DNA from: Prevotella denticola
GTDB taxonomy: Bacteria; Bacteroidota; Bacteroidia; Bacteroidales; Bacteroidaceae
Length of the DNA stretch: 64,000 nt
Assembly: GCF_900454835.1 (NCBI RefSeq)
Contig: NZ_UGTM01000001.1
Span: forward strand, 186,501 to 250,500
Reading direction: 5' to 3'
Numbering within the stretch: the stretch's first letter is position 1; every line of letters starts with the position of its first letter. Below are positions 1 through 8,740 of the stretch, one piece after another. Both the position numbers and the translations under genes were made by a program. Below the pieces are notes generated by a model. The model searched no databases and was not told where the DNA came from. It saw nothing but the letters and a program-made list of their open reading frames with translations.

Positions 1-638
1 AAAGTCAAGGTGTATGGGGCTTCATCAATCATCTCGCCATTCTGCAAAGATGGTAAATCACCAATAGCCTCTTCAACGGTTATCTTTGCTTCGTGTTTCT
101 TTGGAAACTTGAAACCTATTCCAAGTCTGTTGCCTACCATGAAGAATCGGTTCCTGTTTTGAGGGACGCCATAGTCGGAGGCCCAAAGAATCGAAGAAGA
201 TATGTTGTCATAGCCTTCAATAGCACGGAAATAATCCTCAATCATCTTCTGCGTCTTTCCATCGTCTATGTTGGTGAGACCCCAAACATTCTCTAGAACA
301 AACCATGCTGGTCTTATTTCCTGAACAAAACGCACGAATTCCAAGAACAGATAATTCTTCTCATTCTTCATGTTCCTGGTTCTGGTGTTCGACAGAGAGA
401 ATCCCTGACAAGGAGGGCCGCCCATTATCACAAACATGGGCTTTTTCTCGCTATGCAATGTCTTTGGGTCAATGCTTTGAATATCACCCTGTAACACCTT
501 TGCCCCTTTATGGTTTCGCAGGAAGGTCTTTGTTGCGTGCGGATTAATCTCTATGGCAGTACTAATCCTAATACCAGCCATCTCTGCTCCGAGGCTCAAT
601 CCCCCTGCTCCAGAAAATATGTCTATTCCATATCTCAT
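1..638 (-). CDS. DNA (cytosine-5-)-methyltransferase, C-terminal part cut off by the window edge
   Basis: Reading the minus strand from ATG at 638 gives about 212 codons with no stop before base 1, so the gene is partial. C5-methyltransferase motifs appear in order: motif I DIFSGAGGLSLG near residue 5 (AdoMet binding), motif IV GGPPCQGFS near residue 72 (the PCQ cysteine attacks cytosine), motif VI ENVWG near residue 114 and motif VIII QNRNRFF near residue 157. The target-recognition domain and motifs IX-X lie outside the window. The enzyme transfers a methyl group from S-adenosylmethionine to C5 of cytosine in a specific site. A small HTH gene ends 6 bp upstream and is probably co-transcribed, as in type II restriction-modification loci. 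No endonuclease is visible; it may lie to the left, or the enzyme may be an orphan. The family is certain, the specificity unknown. Confidence 0.93.
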   Translation of the reverse strand, partial: MRYGIDIFSGAGGLSLGAEMAGIRISTAIEINPHATKTFLRNHKGAKVLQGDIQSIDPKTLHSEKKPMFVIMGGPPCQGFSLSNTRTRNMKNEKNYLFLEFVRFVQEIRPAWFVLENVWGLTNIDDGKTQKMIEDYFRAIEGYDNISSSILWASDYGVPQNRNRFFMVGNRLGIGFKFPKKHEAKITVEEAIGDLPSLQNGEMIDEAPYTLT

Positions 639-644
639 ATATAA

Positions 645-881
645 TTACTTCTTACCTGATTCCAGCGAAAGTAGATATTGTTTATATTCCCTCACAAACA
701 GTTCTCTGATATCGACCTCTAATAAATCTGCGATTTTCAGTATTGATGCAAGGTCGGGTTGTGATGTGTTTGTGCACCACTTGCTGACAGTAGATGGTGT
801 CACTCCCATCTGTTCTGAAAGCCATCGGGCTGTGTGCTTCTTCTCGAATAACACCATCTTGATTCTATTAATATCTTCCAT
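645..881 (-). CDS. Small XRE-type HTH regulator upstream of the methyltransferase
   Basis: A 78-residue protein made almost entirely of a Cro/C1-type helix-turn-helix. The helices and turn are seen in ARWLSEQMGVTPSTVSKWCT (residues 18-37), followed by QPDLASILKIADLLEVDIRELF, the usual XRE tail. Its stop lies 6 bp before the methyltransferase ATG, so the two genes form one minus-strand unit. In restriction-modification systems such small HTH proteins often act as controller proteins timing methylase and nuclease expression; that role is inferred from position only. A good -7 element lies about 20 bp upstream of the start codon. Confidence 0.85.
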   Translation of the reverse strand: MEDINRIKMVLFEKKHTARWLSEQMGVTPSTVSKWCTNTSQPDLASILKIADLLEVDIRELFVREYKQYLLSLESGKK

Positions 882-901
882 CTGATTGAATTTTAATGGT
901 A

Positions 902-909
902 CAAAGGTA
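902..909 (-). promoter_or_regulatory. -7 element of the HTH-methyltransferase unit
   Basis: TACCTTTG on the minus strand matches the Bacteroidota TAnnTTTG -7 box and ends 20 bp before the ATG at 881. No clear TTTG -33 box at 19-20 bp spacing is visible. The 325-bp gap (882-1206) is AT-rich and otherwise holds only the divergent ietA promoter. Confidence 0.55.
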
Positions 910-1175
910 GTGATTTGTTTTCAATTTCTTTCATTTAAATTCAAATAATCACTGGTATACTCTTACTTTTATGCTTTTTTGTGTGTTTTGACCGCTACAC
1001 TGGCAATAATATCGCTATTATTCTAAAATTCAAATAAGGAGAAGATTAAGATTCGCAATCAGCCTTTAAATTATATTTTGAATAGAATCGAACAAATACA
1101 CATCTAATTCGCACAATTTTTAGTTAAAGACAACAAAAATACGCACAAGATAGAACGCAATTGCAAAGTTATTTA

Positions 1176-1183
1176 TATCTTTG
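1176..1183 (+). promoter_or_regulatory. -7 element of the ietA-ietS unit
   Basis: TATCTTTG matches the TAnnTTTG consensus and lies 23 bp before the ATG at 1207. This makes ietAS divergent from the HTH-methyltransferase unit. Confidence 0.6.
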
Positions 1184-1206
1184 CAGTAGTTTTAACGTAC
1201 TTAGCT

Positions 1207-2301
1207 ATGCAAACGGAAATATTAAGAATCATAGAAGGAGGCTTGGCGAACGATAGGCGTAAGATCTTGGCATACTCCAATAGGCTAGCCGATCGTTTAG
1301 AACGGAAAGGAGATACGGCATTATCTCGATGCATCCGTCAGAAATTGATTGAGGGTGTACCTCAAAATGCGGCTGTTGCAGATGCGGTTCGGATGGTGCC
1401 TCTCGATGCTGACAGTCGCTTGCAAATAGTGGAAGTCATCCCTTCAGATACAGAGCGACACAAGGTGATACTTGCAGAGAGTGTAGGTAGTCAAATTAAA
1501 GACTTTATCCAAATGGTTATCCATCGTGGGGATTTGGAACTTGCAGGTGTTAACATCAAGAAAACCCTGCTGTTGTATGGTCGTCCAGGTTGCGGAAAAA
1601 CCAGTATAGCGCACTATATCAGTGAGCAAACAGGGCTTCCTCTTGTGGTGGCTCGACTCGACGGGATAGTCTCATCTTTGCTTGGTAGTACAGCTAAGAA
1701 CATTCGTAAAATATTCGATTATGCGAGCAGTATCCCCTGCATTCTCTTTCTTGACGAGTTCGATGCTATTGCCAAAGCGCGTGATGATCAGCATGAACTG
1801 GGTGAACTCAAACGGGTCATCAACAGCTTGCTTCAAAATATTGATGCAATGCCGTCTGATCATGTGCTCATTGCTGCGACAAACCATGCTGAATTGTTGG
1901 ACAATGCAATTTGGCGTCGTTTTGTCCAAACAGTAGAAATAGGACTTCCAGAACAAACAGAGATTGAGGAAATGATTGATATATTCTCAGAGCCATTTAC
2001 GTCGGAGTTGACTACCGACCCTTCACGTCGTAAGGCTTTTGCCAAAGTTGCAGAAGGATTGTCACCGTCAGACCTAAAAACAGTCTTTGATCGTGCAAAA
2101 GTAAAGTGTGTTTTAAGCAAAGAGAAGTGTATCCAGATAGAAACGCTACTCAGTGGCATTTATGATTTGAAAGAGAAAGAAAAGTCAGAACAAAACTATG
2201 TTCGATTCTTAAGCGATTATGGACTGTCACAGATCACGATTAACAAAATAACTGGCATAGGACTCAGAAAAGTAAAGGCCTATCTGTCGTTTAAAAAATA
2301 A
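1207..2301 (+). CDS. ietA: AAA+ ATPase, IetA-like component of an ATPase-subtilase defence pair
   Basis: A 364-residue protein with one central AAA+ module: Walker A GRPGCGKT at 125-132, Walker B ILFLDEFD at 179-186, sensor-1 AATN at 223-226 and arginine-finger region RRF near 237. The first 110 residues are helical with no family I recognise. The last 45 (NYVRFLSDYGLSQITINKI...) look like a small helical DNA- or protein-binding tail. A subtilisin-like protease gene starts 23 bp downstream. An AAA-ATPase followed by a subtilase is the architecture of ietA/ietS, described as a stability (toxin-antitoxin) module of Agrobacterium plasmid pTiC58 and later listed among anti-phage systems. By that model the ATPase restrains or gates the protease. 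Placement beside a methyltransferase and an integrase supports defence. The ATPase call is certain; the Ietkind assignment rests on pairing and architecture. Confidence 0.85.
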   Translation: MQTEILRIIEGGLANDRRKILAYSNRLADRLERKGDTALSRCIRQKLIEGVPQNAAVADAVRMVPLDADSRLQIVEVIPSDTERHKVILAESVGSQIKDFIQMVIHRGDLELAGVNIKKTLLLYGRPGCGKTSIAHYISEQTGLPLVVARLDGIVSSLLGSTAKNIRKIFDYASSIPCILFLDEFDAIAKARDDQHELGELKRVINSLLQNIDAMPSDHVLIAATNHAELLDNAIWRRFVQTVEIGLPEQTEIEEMIDIFSEPFTSELTTDPSRRKAFAKVAEGLSPSDLKTVFDRAKVKCVLSKEKCIQIETLLSGIYDLKEKEKSEQNYVRFLSDYGLSQITINKITGIGLRKVKAYLSFKK

Positions 2302-2324
2302 AGATAAGAAAGGGGAATTTTACA

Positions 2325-4646
2325 ATGAAGACATTACCAATACAATTAGTACATACACGCGAAGAGCAAGACCGTTTCTTGAAAGAAGGCATGGGCGACA
2401 ACAAACTTCCCAAGTGGGCGACGCAAGAGACTGTTTCCAATCATGCGGCAATGATGTCAGAAATATTCCGTGCGGTTAAGCAAAAGTTTGATACACGTGA
2501 GGACGACGGATTGCCCATTATGATGATTGCGACCTTAGACGAACATGCCACAGCTAGGAAATCTTTCAGAGCAAATGTGCGTGCAGTTTTTGACATTCGT
2601 GAAAAGAGGAATGTTTTGGGCAAGGAAAGCCACAGGGGATTACTTGTCAAGGTGGACAACCGTGCAGATCTTCATCGAATCAATGAACGCGTATCTCAAG
2701 CAAGTCAAGCCATCGCCAGTCAGGACAGAATTTGTGGCGTGGCTGTCATTGACAACCTGAGACTATTCAGGCCAACGGTGGATAATGACATAAAAGGAGG
2801 AACTCTGAAGGTGAGAATGGTAAATTATCACGATGAACGCCTAAACAATCTGTCAGAAAGCCTTATCTGCAGGTTTGGTGAACAAATCGGTGTTACAATA
2901 CGTCGTCTAAACTATACAAATGATTTACGGCTTTTCGCGGTTGAAAACGCCAACCCTGGCATAGTTGCCAGTCTTGCAACCATGGACTCTGTTATTTCCG
3001 TGAAAAAGATGCCTTATTTCGAGTTGTCTTTTTCTCCAGAACCTTACAATACGGAAATAGAAGTACAATCACCTCAGAACGGGGAAAGTTATCCAAGTGT
3101 GGGACTATTGGACTCTGGCGTTGCAGCCATTCCACACCTTCTGTCCTGGATTGTTGGAGATGATCAAAACATTGCAGGTCTTGAAGAAACCGATATTAAT
3201 CGACGTCACGGAACCTCAGTGGCTGCCATTATTAACTATGGCGATGCACTACAAGGCACAGAATGGACGGGCACTTGCCCATCAATGATTACCTCCTGCA
3301 TAGTCAACACAGATGAACACACCATGCATATATCCGAGGAAGAGATGATAGAGCATATCAAGACTGCTATTTCAGCAAATCCGGAGGTAAAAGTATGGAA
3401 CCTTTCTCAAGGCTCAACCATAGAAGTAAGCGATGATGATTTCTCTGACTTTGCTGTAACACTTGACAGCATCCAAAAGGAAAAACATATTCTTATCTGC
3501 AAATCTGGTGGGAATATTCGTAATGAGAATCCAGAACGCACTCGCATCACACAGGGAGCAGACTCTCTGATGTCATTAGTAGTAGGTAGCATAGCCCATG
3601 AGAAAATCAATGCTCATGATTTGGAAGAAGGAAGCCGTTCCCCCTTCTCACGTATAGGATATGCTCCAGCAGGAATCACCAAACCAGATTTAGTCCATTA
3701 TGGAGGCAATGCAGTCACTGGTATATATACTTTCTCCGAGACAGGTTACCAGACCGATATTTTCAAAGGAACAAGCCATGCAACACCTCGTGTCACATCT
3801 CTTGCCGCAAATCTTGGCTATCGGTTAGAACATTTTGATCCGCTTCTAGTAAGAGCACTACTGATTCACAGTGCTGGGTTCACTAGGTTGGAAGGGTATG
3901 ACAATGATTCCCTTCGTCAAGAGTTAGGATTCGGAAAGCCTGCTGTTCTTGGCGATATCCTTTATAATGACTCTGATGAGTTTACAATGGTGCTTTCACC
4001 TGATTTCAACGGACAAGACTATCAGATACAAGACATTCCCTTCCCCGAAGAACTTATAGACGAGAATGGCCATTTTGAGGGAGAAATAACAGTTACAGTG
4101 GTTACCGAACCGATCTTCAAGAGTGGGGAGGGTAACGAATACTGCCAAAGTGACGTGCAAATTCTGCTTCAGACATACGACAAGATAACGTATGTTGTAC
4201 TTGGTGCTGCAGGTGTGCCATCCACATATAGAAATTCATTTAGGCTGGCAGAACCAGAGAATGTACTTGTAAAGTCTAGGTATTCAAAACCGTCTTTCAG
4301 AAGCATGGATGCATCGTTGCGCACCATCATCTGTTCCGAAGATTACCATCCGATAAAGAAGTACCACATTAATCTATCACAGATGATTCCTTCAGAGAAG
4401 GAGAAATGCCTGAGAAAGGGTCGACACTGGGGTATGAGTATTAAAGCAACTTATCGAGATTCCACCCGTGCAGACAAAGAGGATGGACAAAATGTAGAAG
4501 ATGTGAAAGCTGTCGTCATTCTCACTATACATGATCCTAAAAGAAGAGGGATAACCTATGACCGCTGTATGGCCCAACTATCAGCCAGAAACTTCACACA
4601 CAATGATATTGCCGTACGCCAAAATTTAAATATTGTGAATGAGTAA
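2325..4646 (+). CDS. ietS: Subtilisin-like serine protease (S8), IetS-like effector
   Basis: A 773-residue cytoplasmic-type subtilase: there is no signal peptide, and the N-terminus starts MKTLPIQLVHTREEQDRF. The catalytic triad is complete: Asp263 in VGLLDSGVAAIPHL, His295 in RRHGTSVAAI and Ser484 in GTSHATPRV, with the probable oxyanion Asn397 in CKSGGNIRN. About 250 residues precede the Asp, which is long for a subtilase and may bind the ATPase or keep the enzyme inactive. About 270 residues follow the Ser; this part looks beta-rich, like the C-terminal part of other ATPase-linked subtilases. The gene follows ietA by 23 bp in the same direction. By analogy with IetAS it would be the toxic or abortive effector, released or activated during infection. 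The target is unknown. Confidence 0.87.
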   Translation: MKTLPIQLVHTREEQDRFLKEGMGDNKLPKWATQETVSNHAAMMSEIFRAVKQKFDTREDDGLPIMMIATLDEHATARKSFRANVRAVFDIREKRNVLGKESHRGLLVKVDNRADLHRINERVSQASQAIASQDRICGVAVIDNLRLFRPTVDNDIKGGTLKVRMVNYHDERLNNLSESLICRFGEQIGVTIRRLNYTNDLRLFAVENANPGIVASLATMDSVISVKKMPYFELSFSPEPYNTEIEVQSPQNGESYPSVGLLDSGVAAIPHLLSWIVGDDQNIAGLEETDINRRHGTSVAAIINYGDALQGTEWTGTCPSMITSCIVNTDEHTMHISEEEMIEHIKTAISANPEVKVWNLSQGSTIEVSDDDFSDFAVTLDSIQKEKHILICKSGGNIRNENPERTRITQGADSLMSLVVGSIAHEKINAHDLEEGSRSPFSRIGYAPAGITKPDLVHYGGNAVTGIYTFSETGYQTDIFKGTSHATPRVTSLAANLGYRLEHFDPLLVRALLIHSAGFTRLEGYDNDSLRQELGFGKPAVLGDILYNDSDEFTMVLSPDFNGQDYQIQDIPFPEELIDENGHFEGEITVTVVTEPIFKSGEGNEYCQSDVQILLQTYDKITYVVLGAAGVPSTYRNSFRLAEPENVLVKSRYSKPSFRSMDASLRTIICSEDYHPIKKYHINLSQMIPSEKEKCLRKGRHWGMSIKATYRDSTRADKEDGQNVEDVKAVVILTIHDPKRRGITYDRCMAQLSARNFTHNDIAVRQNLNIVNE

Positions 4647-4812
4647 TACATTTTGAATACTTAGGCATATTTAACAATGAAGTGTGATTAGTTTATATCA
4701 TAATTACATCTTGACGTCTTCCATTGGCATATATTATATTTAGTACGCCCCTTGCTATATATGCGCAATTTGGACTAAACTTATTCTTCTTACGCCAGAA
4801 CAATGATGTTAG

Positions 4813-4848
4813 CTGGCGAAAGGAAAAAATATCTTCTCTTTTCGCCAG
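4813..4848. terminator. Bidirectional hairpin between converging ietS and integrase
   Basis: CTGGCGAAA (4813-4821) pairs with TTTCGCCAG (4840-4848), enclosing an A/T-rich loop. A second CGCCAG at 4793-4798 could pair with the same left arm, giving an alternative fold. It sits between two convergent genes, so a terminator is the simplest reading; a recombinase accessory site is possible. Confidence 0.55.
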
Positions 4849-4862
4849 TAAATGAATCAACA

Positions 4863-6086
4863 CTATAGGTTGAGTGCTGGTAGGCTGTTAATGGCATCCT
4901 CTTTCAATTTGTCCACTGCACGAGTATATTTTTCGGTGTGCTTCAATCCGCTATGCCCTAAAAGACTTGCAACGGTCTTGATATTGGCACCATTATTCAA
5001 GATATTCACGGCAAAACTATGGCGGGCACAATGCCAGCTGATGTGTTTATTGATACCTGCACGCTTTACCCATCGCTTTACGGATTTGCAACAACTCTCG
5101 TATGTCGGTAAGTTGAAAATGGAGGAATCTAAGTCTTCGGGGGCTTCTCCTATCAATGAAAGCAAACCATCGTTCAAAGGGATAACTACGCCACTATTGG
5201 CAGAATGTCCTTTAGTCTTATTCTGCTCAAACTTCAACAAGTGGTTGGTGTAGTCGATATTCTTATAGGTCAGGTCTTTCACATCGCAGAAACGTAAACC
5301 GCAATACAGGCAAAGAATAAATGCTCGTCGCACATTTGGGTTCTCGTTTTCGTAATGGCATTGGATTAAAGATTGGATTTCGTCCATAGACAATACATCC
5401 TTACGCAAGATCTGCTCATCTACCTTGCACACCACACCCTTGCATGGGTCTCTCAACATCACTTCATGGTCGATAGCATAGCGCACCACTTTCTTGAAAC
5501 GCTGGTAAATGCTCTTTGCACCCTCACCAACACTTCGCGATTGCAGATACTCCACAAATCGTTCCATCATTTCTTTGGTTATCAGATCGGGCTTGATACT
5601 AAACTCATAGAGAGGATAGTGCTCTTTCAGAAAGTCCTTAAAACGATTCAAAGCAATCTTAATCATTCGCAGGTCTTTCTTGGTATAGCTATCAATGTAA
5701 GCCTGATAATAGTCTAAGAAGTTGATATTTCTATCTTTCTTCAAACGATAGCCGAGCATACTTTCCTTAAACTGTTGTTCACGCTCTGCACGGATCTTGG
5801 CAGCCAATTCAAGTGTTTCTTTGTTTTGCTGTCGCTCGGCAGGAGTGCGTGGCTTAGCTGTTAAATACAACTGCAGATTTTCTTTTCGTCTGTTGTGTTT
5901 GATGTGAACTTTGGGCTTACCCACCATCTTACCTGTTTCATACAAAACAGGCTTGCCATTATCGTCCAAAATAGGTGTTTCTTCTCTACCGAGATAATAC
6001 TCCAAATAGAGACTAATCCGACCATCGGCAAGCACATTTTGCTCCAATTTCGGGTTTTCCTTTGCTTTATTCTCTAACTTTGCCAT
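4863..6086 (-). CDS. Tyrosine recombinase (phage-type integrase) of the island
   Basis: A 407-residue integrase of the Bacteroidota type. An N-terminal arm-binding region (1-110) is followed by a SAM-like core-binding domain (about 120-225) and a catalytic domain (230-400). Catalytic residues visible are Arg265 in YCGLRFCDVKDL, His352 and Arg355 in SWHCARHSF, His378 in LLGHSG and the nucleophile Tyr387 in HTEKYTRAV, a full R-H-R-H-Y set, so the enzyme should be active. It cuts and rejoins DNA at att sites through a 3'-phosphotyrosine intermediate. It is the last gene of the AT-rich island and reads inward from the right edge. A palindromic core-like site lies 241 bp upstream of its start. The start at MAKLENKAKENPK is the only convincing one. 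Confidence 0.93.
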   Translation of the reverse strand: MAKLENKAKENPKLEQNVLADGRISLYLEYYLGREETPILDDNGKPVLYETGKMVGKPKVHIKHNRRKENLQLYLTAKPRTPAERQQNKETLELAAKIRAEREQQFKESMLGYRLKKDRNINFLDYYQAYIDSYTKKDLRMIKIALNRFKDFLKEHYPLYEFSIKPDLITKEMMERFVEYLQSRSVGEGAKSIYQRFKKVVRYAIDHEVMLRDPCKGVVCKVDEQILRKDVLSMDEIQSLIQCHYENENPNVRRAFILCLYCGLRFCDVKDLTYKNIDYTNHLLKFEQNKTKGHSANSGVVIPLNDGLLSLIGEAPEDLDSSIFNLPTYESCCKSVKRWVKRAGINKHISWHCARHSFAVNILNNGANIKTVASLLGHSGLKHTEKYTRAVDKLKEDAINSLPALNL

Positions 6087-6326
6087 AATTGATAGTTATG
6101 TACCTAAATGCGTATCAAACCGAGTAAAATCATTAACTCGTTTATTTTCAGATGTTTTCTTATTTTGCAAAGATACTAAAAAGTTTCGGATATCAAAGTG
6201 TACTAAAAGTGTACTATCTAACGAAAAATAGGCAAAAATGGACAAAATTATCAAATATGACAAAATTATAAATTGCTGATTATCAATATAATATATTCTT
6301 TTAATTTCTCTTGTTTTTACGGCATT

Positions 6327-6347
6327 GTACCGGGTCTGGGTACAAGG
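6327..6347. other. Probable recombinase core (att) site
   Basis: TTGTACC (6327-6333), then the spacer GGGTCTG (6334-6340), then GGTACAA (6341-6347). The 7-bp arms are perfect inverted repeats around a 7-bp asymmetric spacer, the geometry of tyrosine-recombinase core sites. It lies just upstream of the integrase gene, where an island's attR/attL is expected. The partner site would be left of the window and cannot be checked. Confidence 0.6.
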
Positions 6348-6350
6348 TGA

Positions 6351-6390
6351 AAAGCTAAGTAATTGATTACTCAATACTTAGCTTTTTCTT
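6351..6390. terminator. Strong hairpin terminator at the island edge
   Basis: GAAAAGCTAAGTA (6351-6363) pairs with TACTTAGCTTTTTC (6377-6390), a nearly perfect stem ending in a T run. It starts 3 bp after the att-like palindrome, so it may be an original chromosomal terminator beside which the island inserted. Confidence 0.7.
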
Positions 6391-6399
6391 GTTTTATGA

Positions 6400-6875
6400 A
6401 TGTTCCCGAATTGTGCCCAATTAGAAAGAGTAATGATTAGAATATTCACGATGATACCGATGGTTGATGACTTCAGGCAGCGTTTCACGCTTGGTAACGA
6501 TTTTGTTGTCGTGGCTGACTCCGGGCAGATGAACAAGAATAACGTAGCACTGTTGCGGAAGGCCGACTACAAGTATATACTCGGAGCACACTTCAAGAGT
6601 GGGAGCACAGGCATCAGGCAATGATATTATCGTTGGACAAGAAAGACAGGGTGTACCATGAATACAAGCGACAGAATGGAGAACGAATCATTGTCTACTA
6701 TTCCGAGAAACGTATAAAGAAGGATGCCTATAGGCGTGACAGCGGCATTGCCCGTCTGAGGGAAGCCTGTAAAAGCGGGCACATCACAAAACAACAGGTA
6801 AACAAACGGGGTTATAATAAGTTCATAAATTACGGCAGTTGCTTGCACCGGTCCCAACAAGCCTTTCTGGTTTGA
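6400..6875 (+). pseudogene. Remnant of an IS1634-like (IS4-superfamily) transposase
   Basis: Two overlapping frames carry pieces of one transposase. Frame 1 (6400-6624) reads IPMVDDFRQRF then DFVVVADSGQMNKNN and YKYILGAHFKS, the part around the second catalytic Asp of IS1634-type DDE enzymes. Frame 2 (6621-6875) continues with RIIVYYSEKRIKKDAYRRD and SGHITKQQVNKRGYNKF, also typical of this group. A frameshift near 6621 joins them, and both the N-terminal third and the C-terminal catalytic Glu region are missing, so it cannot be active. It lies just outside the integrase island and marks a degraded zone reaching to about 7790. Confidence 0.75.
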
Positions 6876-6979
6876 TAAAACATAAAGAAAGCGTGGACCG
6901 CTGTACCGTCACCCGTCCAGCGATCTGAGGTCTTCGCATTGCGGACCAGTAGATAATTAATGGGGATTATCATTTACCT

Positions 6980-7090
6980 CCACTGATTCTTTACTGTCAG
7001 TGTGCCGAGGGTAAACACGAATGGTGTTGAGGGTGTACGCCCATAGTGTCAAGGCTTAGTACGGATCATGTTAAGCATTATAATTCTCCT
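6980..7090. repeat. Period-22 intergenic array (units starting near 7002, 7024, 7046 and 7068)
   Basis: Four units are spaced exactly 22 bp apart. Their aligned cores are GTGCCGAGGG (7002), GTGTTGAGGG (7024), GTGTCAAGGC (7046) and ATGTTAAGCA (7068). The last two units reappear in inverse orientation at 43192-43226. No ORF crosses it convincingly. Confidence 0.7.
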
Positions 7091-7788
7091 GAAAGTAAGC
7101 TTTCTGAATAATCGTGATTCCCCAATAAAAAGGCTGCCGCAGAAGAATATACTTTAGGATAAGACATAGTCTGGCATTCATTCACGGCAGATGCGCCTGT
7201 GATTGGTCTGCTGTGATTTTTTTCCTGTCACTGCTGTCACTCTGTAAATACGTATAACAGACTAATAGACAATGTATTAGTGAAGAATGTTAAAAGTGAC
7301 GGCAAATGAGAAATAAACTTTTGCAGTAAACAGTCGGTAATCCTGTCCTCATTGTCAGCATCCTGGCCACTCTAAACTTTAGAAGATTTTTTATAAGCAG
7401 AATGAGTCTACCCCCACGAAAGATCTACTGTCCCCGCATTGCCCATTCCTGTTGAACGAGCAACGTAGAAGCCACGCCGATATGATATATCTCACCCAAG
7501 GCATACCCTCTCTGGCGATAGAGCATACTCCGGGTTAGATGTACACACATCCACAAGGCATCTACCGTTGCCTCATCCTTGACAGTAGTTGAAAGTTGCG
7601 AAGTTTCAGATCGCCAAGAACAAAGCGTTAGTAAACGCTTTCCCATATATGTCATCCCCCTTTCAGGCTTCTGCTGAAGTTTCTGCCATTTCGGGAGGAT
7701 GTTGCAAATTTACGAAAAAACATATAATTCCAGCTGGCATCCAGATGTTATTTATGTATAAATTCTTGCCAAATCAACCTTTTTTGCT
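7091..7788. other. Gene-poor scar region upstream of fabI
   Basis: No recognisable gene. A 76-codon minus-strand frame (7425-7655, MTYMGKRLLTLCSWRSE...) has no family I recognise and no good promoter; it could be debris of another mobile gene. The sequence lies between the transposase remnant and the fabI promoter. Confidence 0.4.
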
Positions 7789-7796
7789 TACCTTTA
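7789..7796 (+). promoter_or_regulatory. Probable -7 element of fabI
   Basis: TACCTTTA (one mismatch to TAnnTTTG), with CTTG at 7765-7768 giving a 20-bp spacer. It lies 23 bp before the chosen ATG at 7820 and supports that start over an upstream in-frame ATG at 7589. Confidence 0.5.
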
Positions 7797-7819
7797 CACC
7801 AAATTTCAATAATGGGATT

Positions 7820-8677
7820 ATGAGTTACAACTTATTAAAAGGTAAAAGAGGTATTGTTTTCGGTGCCCTCAACGAGAAGTCAATCGCATGGAAAGTAGCA
7901 GAACGAGCAGTGGAAGAAGGTGCGGTAATCACCCTGTCCAACACGCCTGTAGCCGTACGTATGGGTACGGTAAGTGCTCTGTCGGAGAAGCTGCATTGTG
8001 AAGTGATTCCTGCAGATGCCACCAATGTAGAAGACCTGGAGAACGTCTTCAAGCGTTCCATGGAAATCCTCGGGGGAAAGATTGACTTTGTCCTGCACGC
8101 CATCGGTATGTCACCGAACGTCCGCAAGCACCGTACATACGATGACCTGGACTACAAGATGCTCGACACCACGCTCGACATCTCTGCCGTTTCGTTCCAC
8201 AAGATGATTCAGAGTGCCAAGAAGCTCGATGCCATCAACGATTACGGCTCCATCGTGGCATTGTCTTACGTTGCAGCCCAGCGTACCTTCTACGGTTACA
8301 ATGACATGGCGGATGCGAAGGCGTTGCTGGAGAGTATCGCCCGCAGTTTCGGTTACATCTACGGCCGTGAGCATCATGTCCGTATCAATACCATTTCCCA
8401 GTCGCCCACGATGACAACGGCCGGTGCCGGTGTGAAGGGCATGGACAAGCTCTTCGACTTTGCCAACCGTATGTCGCCTCTGGGCAATGCCAGTGCTGAC
8501 GAGTGTGCCGACTACTGTATCGTGATGTTCTCCGACCTCACCCGCAAGGTGACCATGCAGAATCTTTTCCACGACGGTGGCTTCTCGAATGTGGGCATGA
8601 GCCTCCGCGCCATGGCTACCTATGAGAAGGGACTCGACGAATACAAGGACGAGAACGGGAATATCATTTACGGATAA
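7820..8677 (+). CDS. fabI: Enoyl-[acyl-carrier-protein] reductase (NADH)
   Basis: A 285-residue short-chain dehydrogenase of the FabI group. It performs the last reduction of fatty-acid elongation, trans-2-enoyl-ACP to acyl-ACP with NAD(P)H, in the cytoplasm. The nucleotide-binding region reads GIVFGALNEKSIAWKVAE (11-28), the FabI variant of the Rossmann glycine motif. The catalytic pair is Tyr160 and Lys167 in GYNDMADAK (Y-x6-K), with Tyr150 upstream, as in FabI rather than FabG. The C-terminal substrate-loop region SQSPTMTTAGAGVKGMD is present. The start is set at MSYNLLKGKRG because this matches FabI N-termini and follows the promoter-like box; the longer frame from 7589 adds 77 unrelated residues. 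A strong terminator follows 23 bp after the stop, so it appears monocistronic. Confidence 0.95.
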   Translation: MSYNLLKGKRGIVFGALNEKSIAWKVAERAVEEGAVITLSNTPVAVRMGTVSALSEKLHCEVIPADATNVEDLENVFKRSMEILGGKIDFVLHAIGMSPNVRKHRTYDDLDYKMLDTTLDISAVSFHKMIQSAKKLDAINDYGSIVALSYVAAQRTFYGYNDMADAKALLESIARSFGYIYGREHHVRINTISQSPTMTTAGAGVKGMDKLFDFANRMSPLGNASADECADYCIVMFSDLTRKVTMQNLFHDGGFSNVGMSLRAMATYEKGLDEYKDENGNIIYG

Positions 8678-8700
8678 AAGGCTCATCCTGCCAATATGAA

Positions 8701-8740
8701 ATGCTCCGGCAAGTTTTGCTTGCCGGAGCATTTGTTTTCT
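8701..8740 (+). terminator. Terminator of fabI
   Basis: ATGCTCCGGCAAG (8701-8713) pairs perfectly with CTTGCCGGAGCAT (8719-8731), with a short TTTTG loop and a following TTGTTTT tract. Confidence 0.85.

Noticed and set aside
7425..7655. 76-codon minus-strand ORF upstream of fabI
   Set aside because: No recognised family, no promoter, and it overlaps a decayed region; listed only as part of the scar.
8111..8731. 206-codon minus-strand ORF across fabI
   Set aside because: Shadow frame of fabI in GC-rich codons; no motif, overlaps a certain gene.
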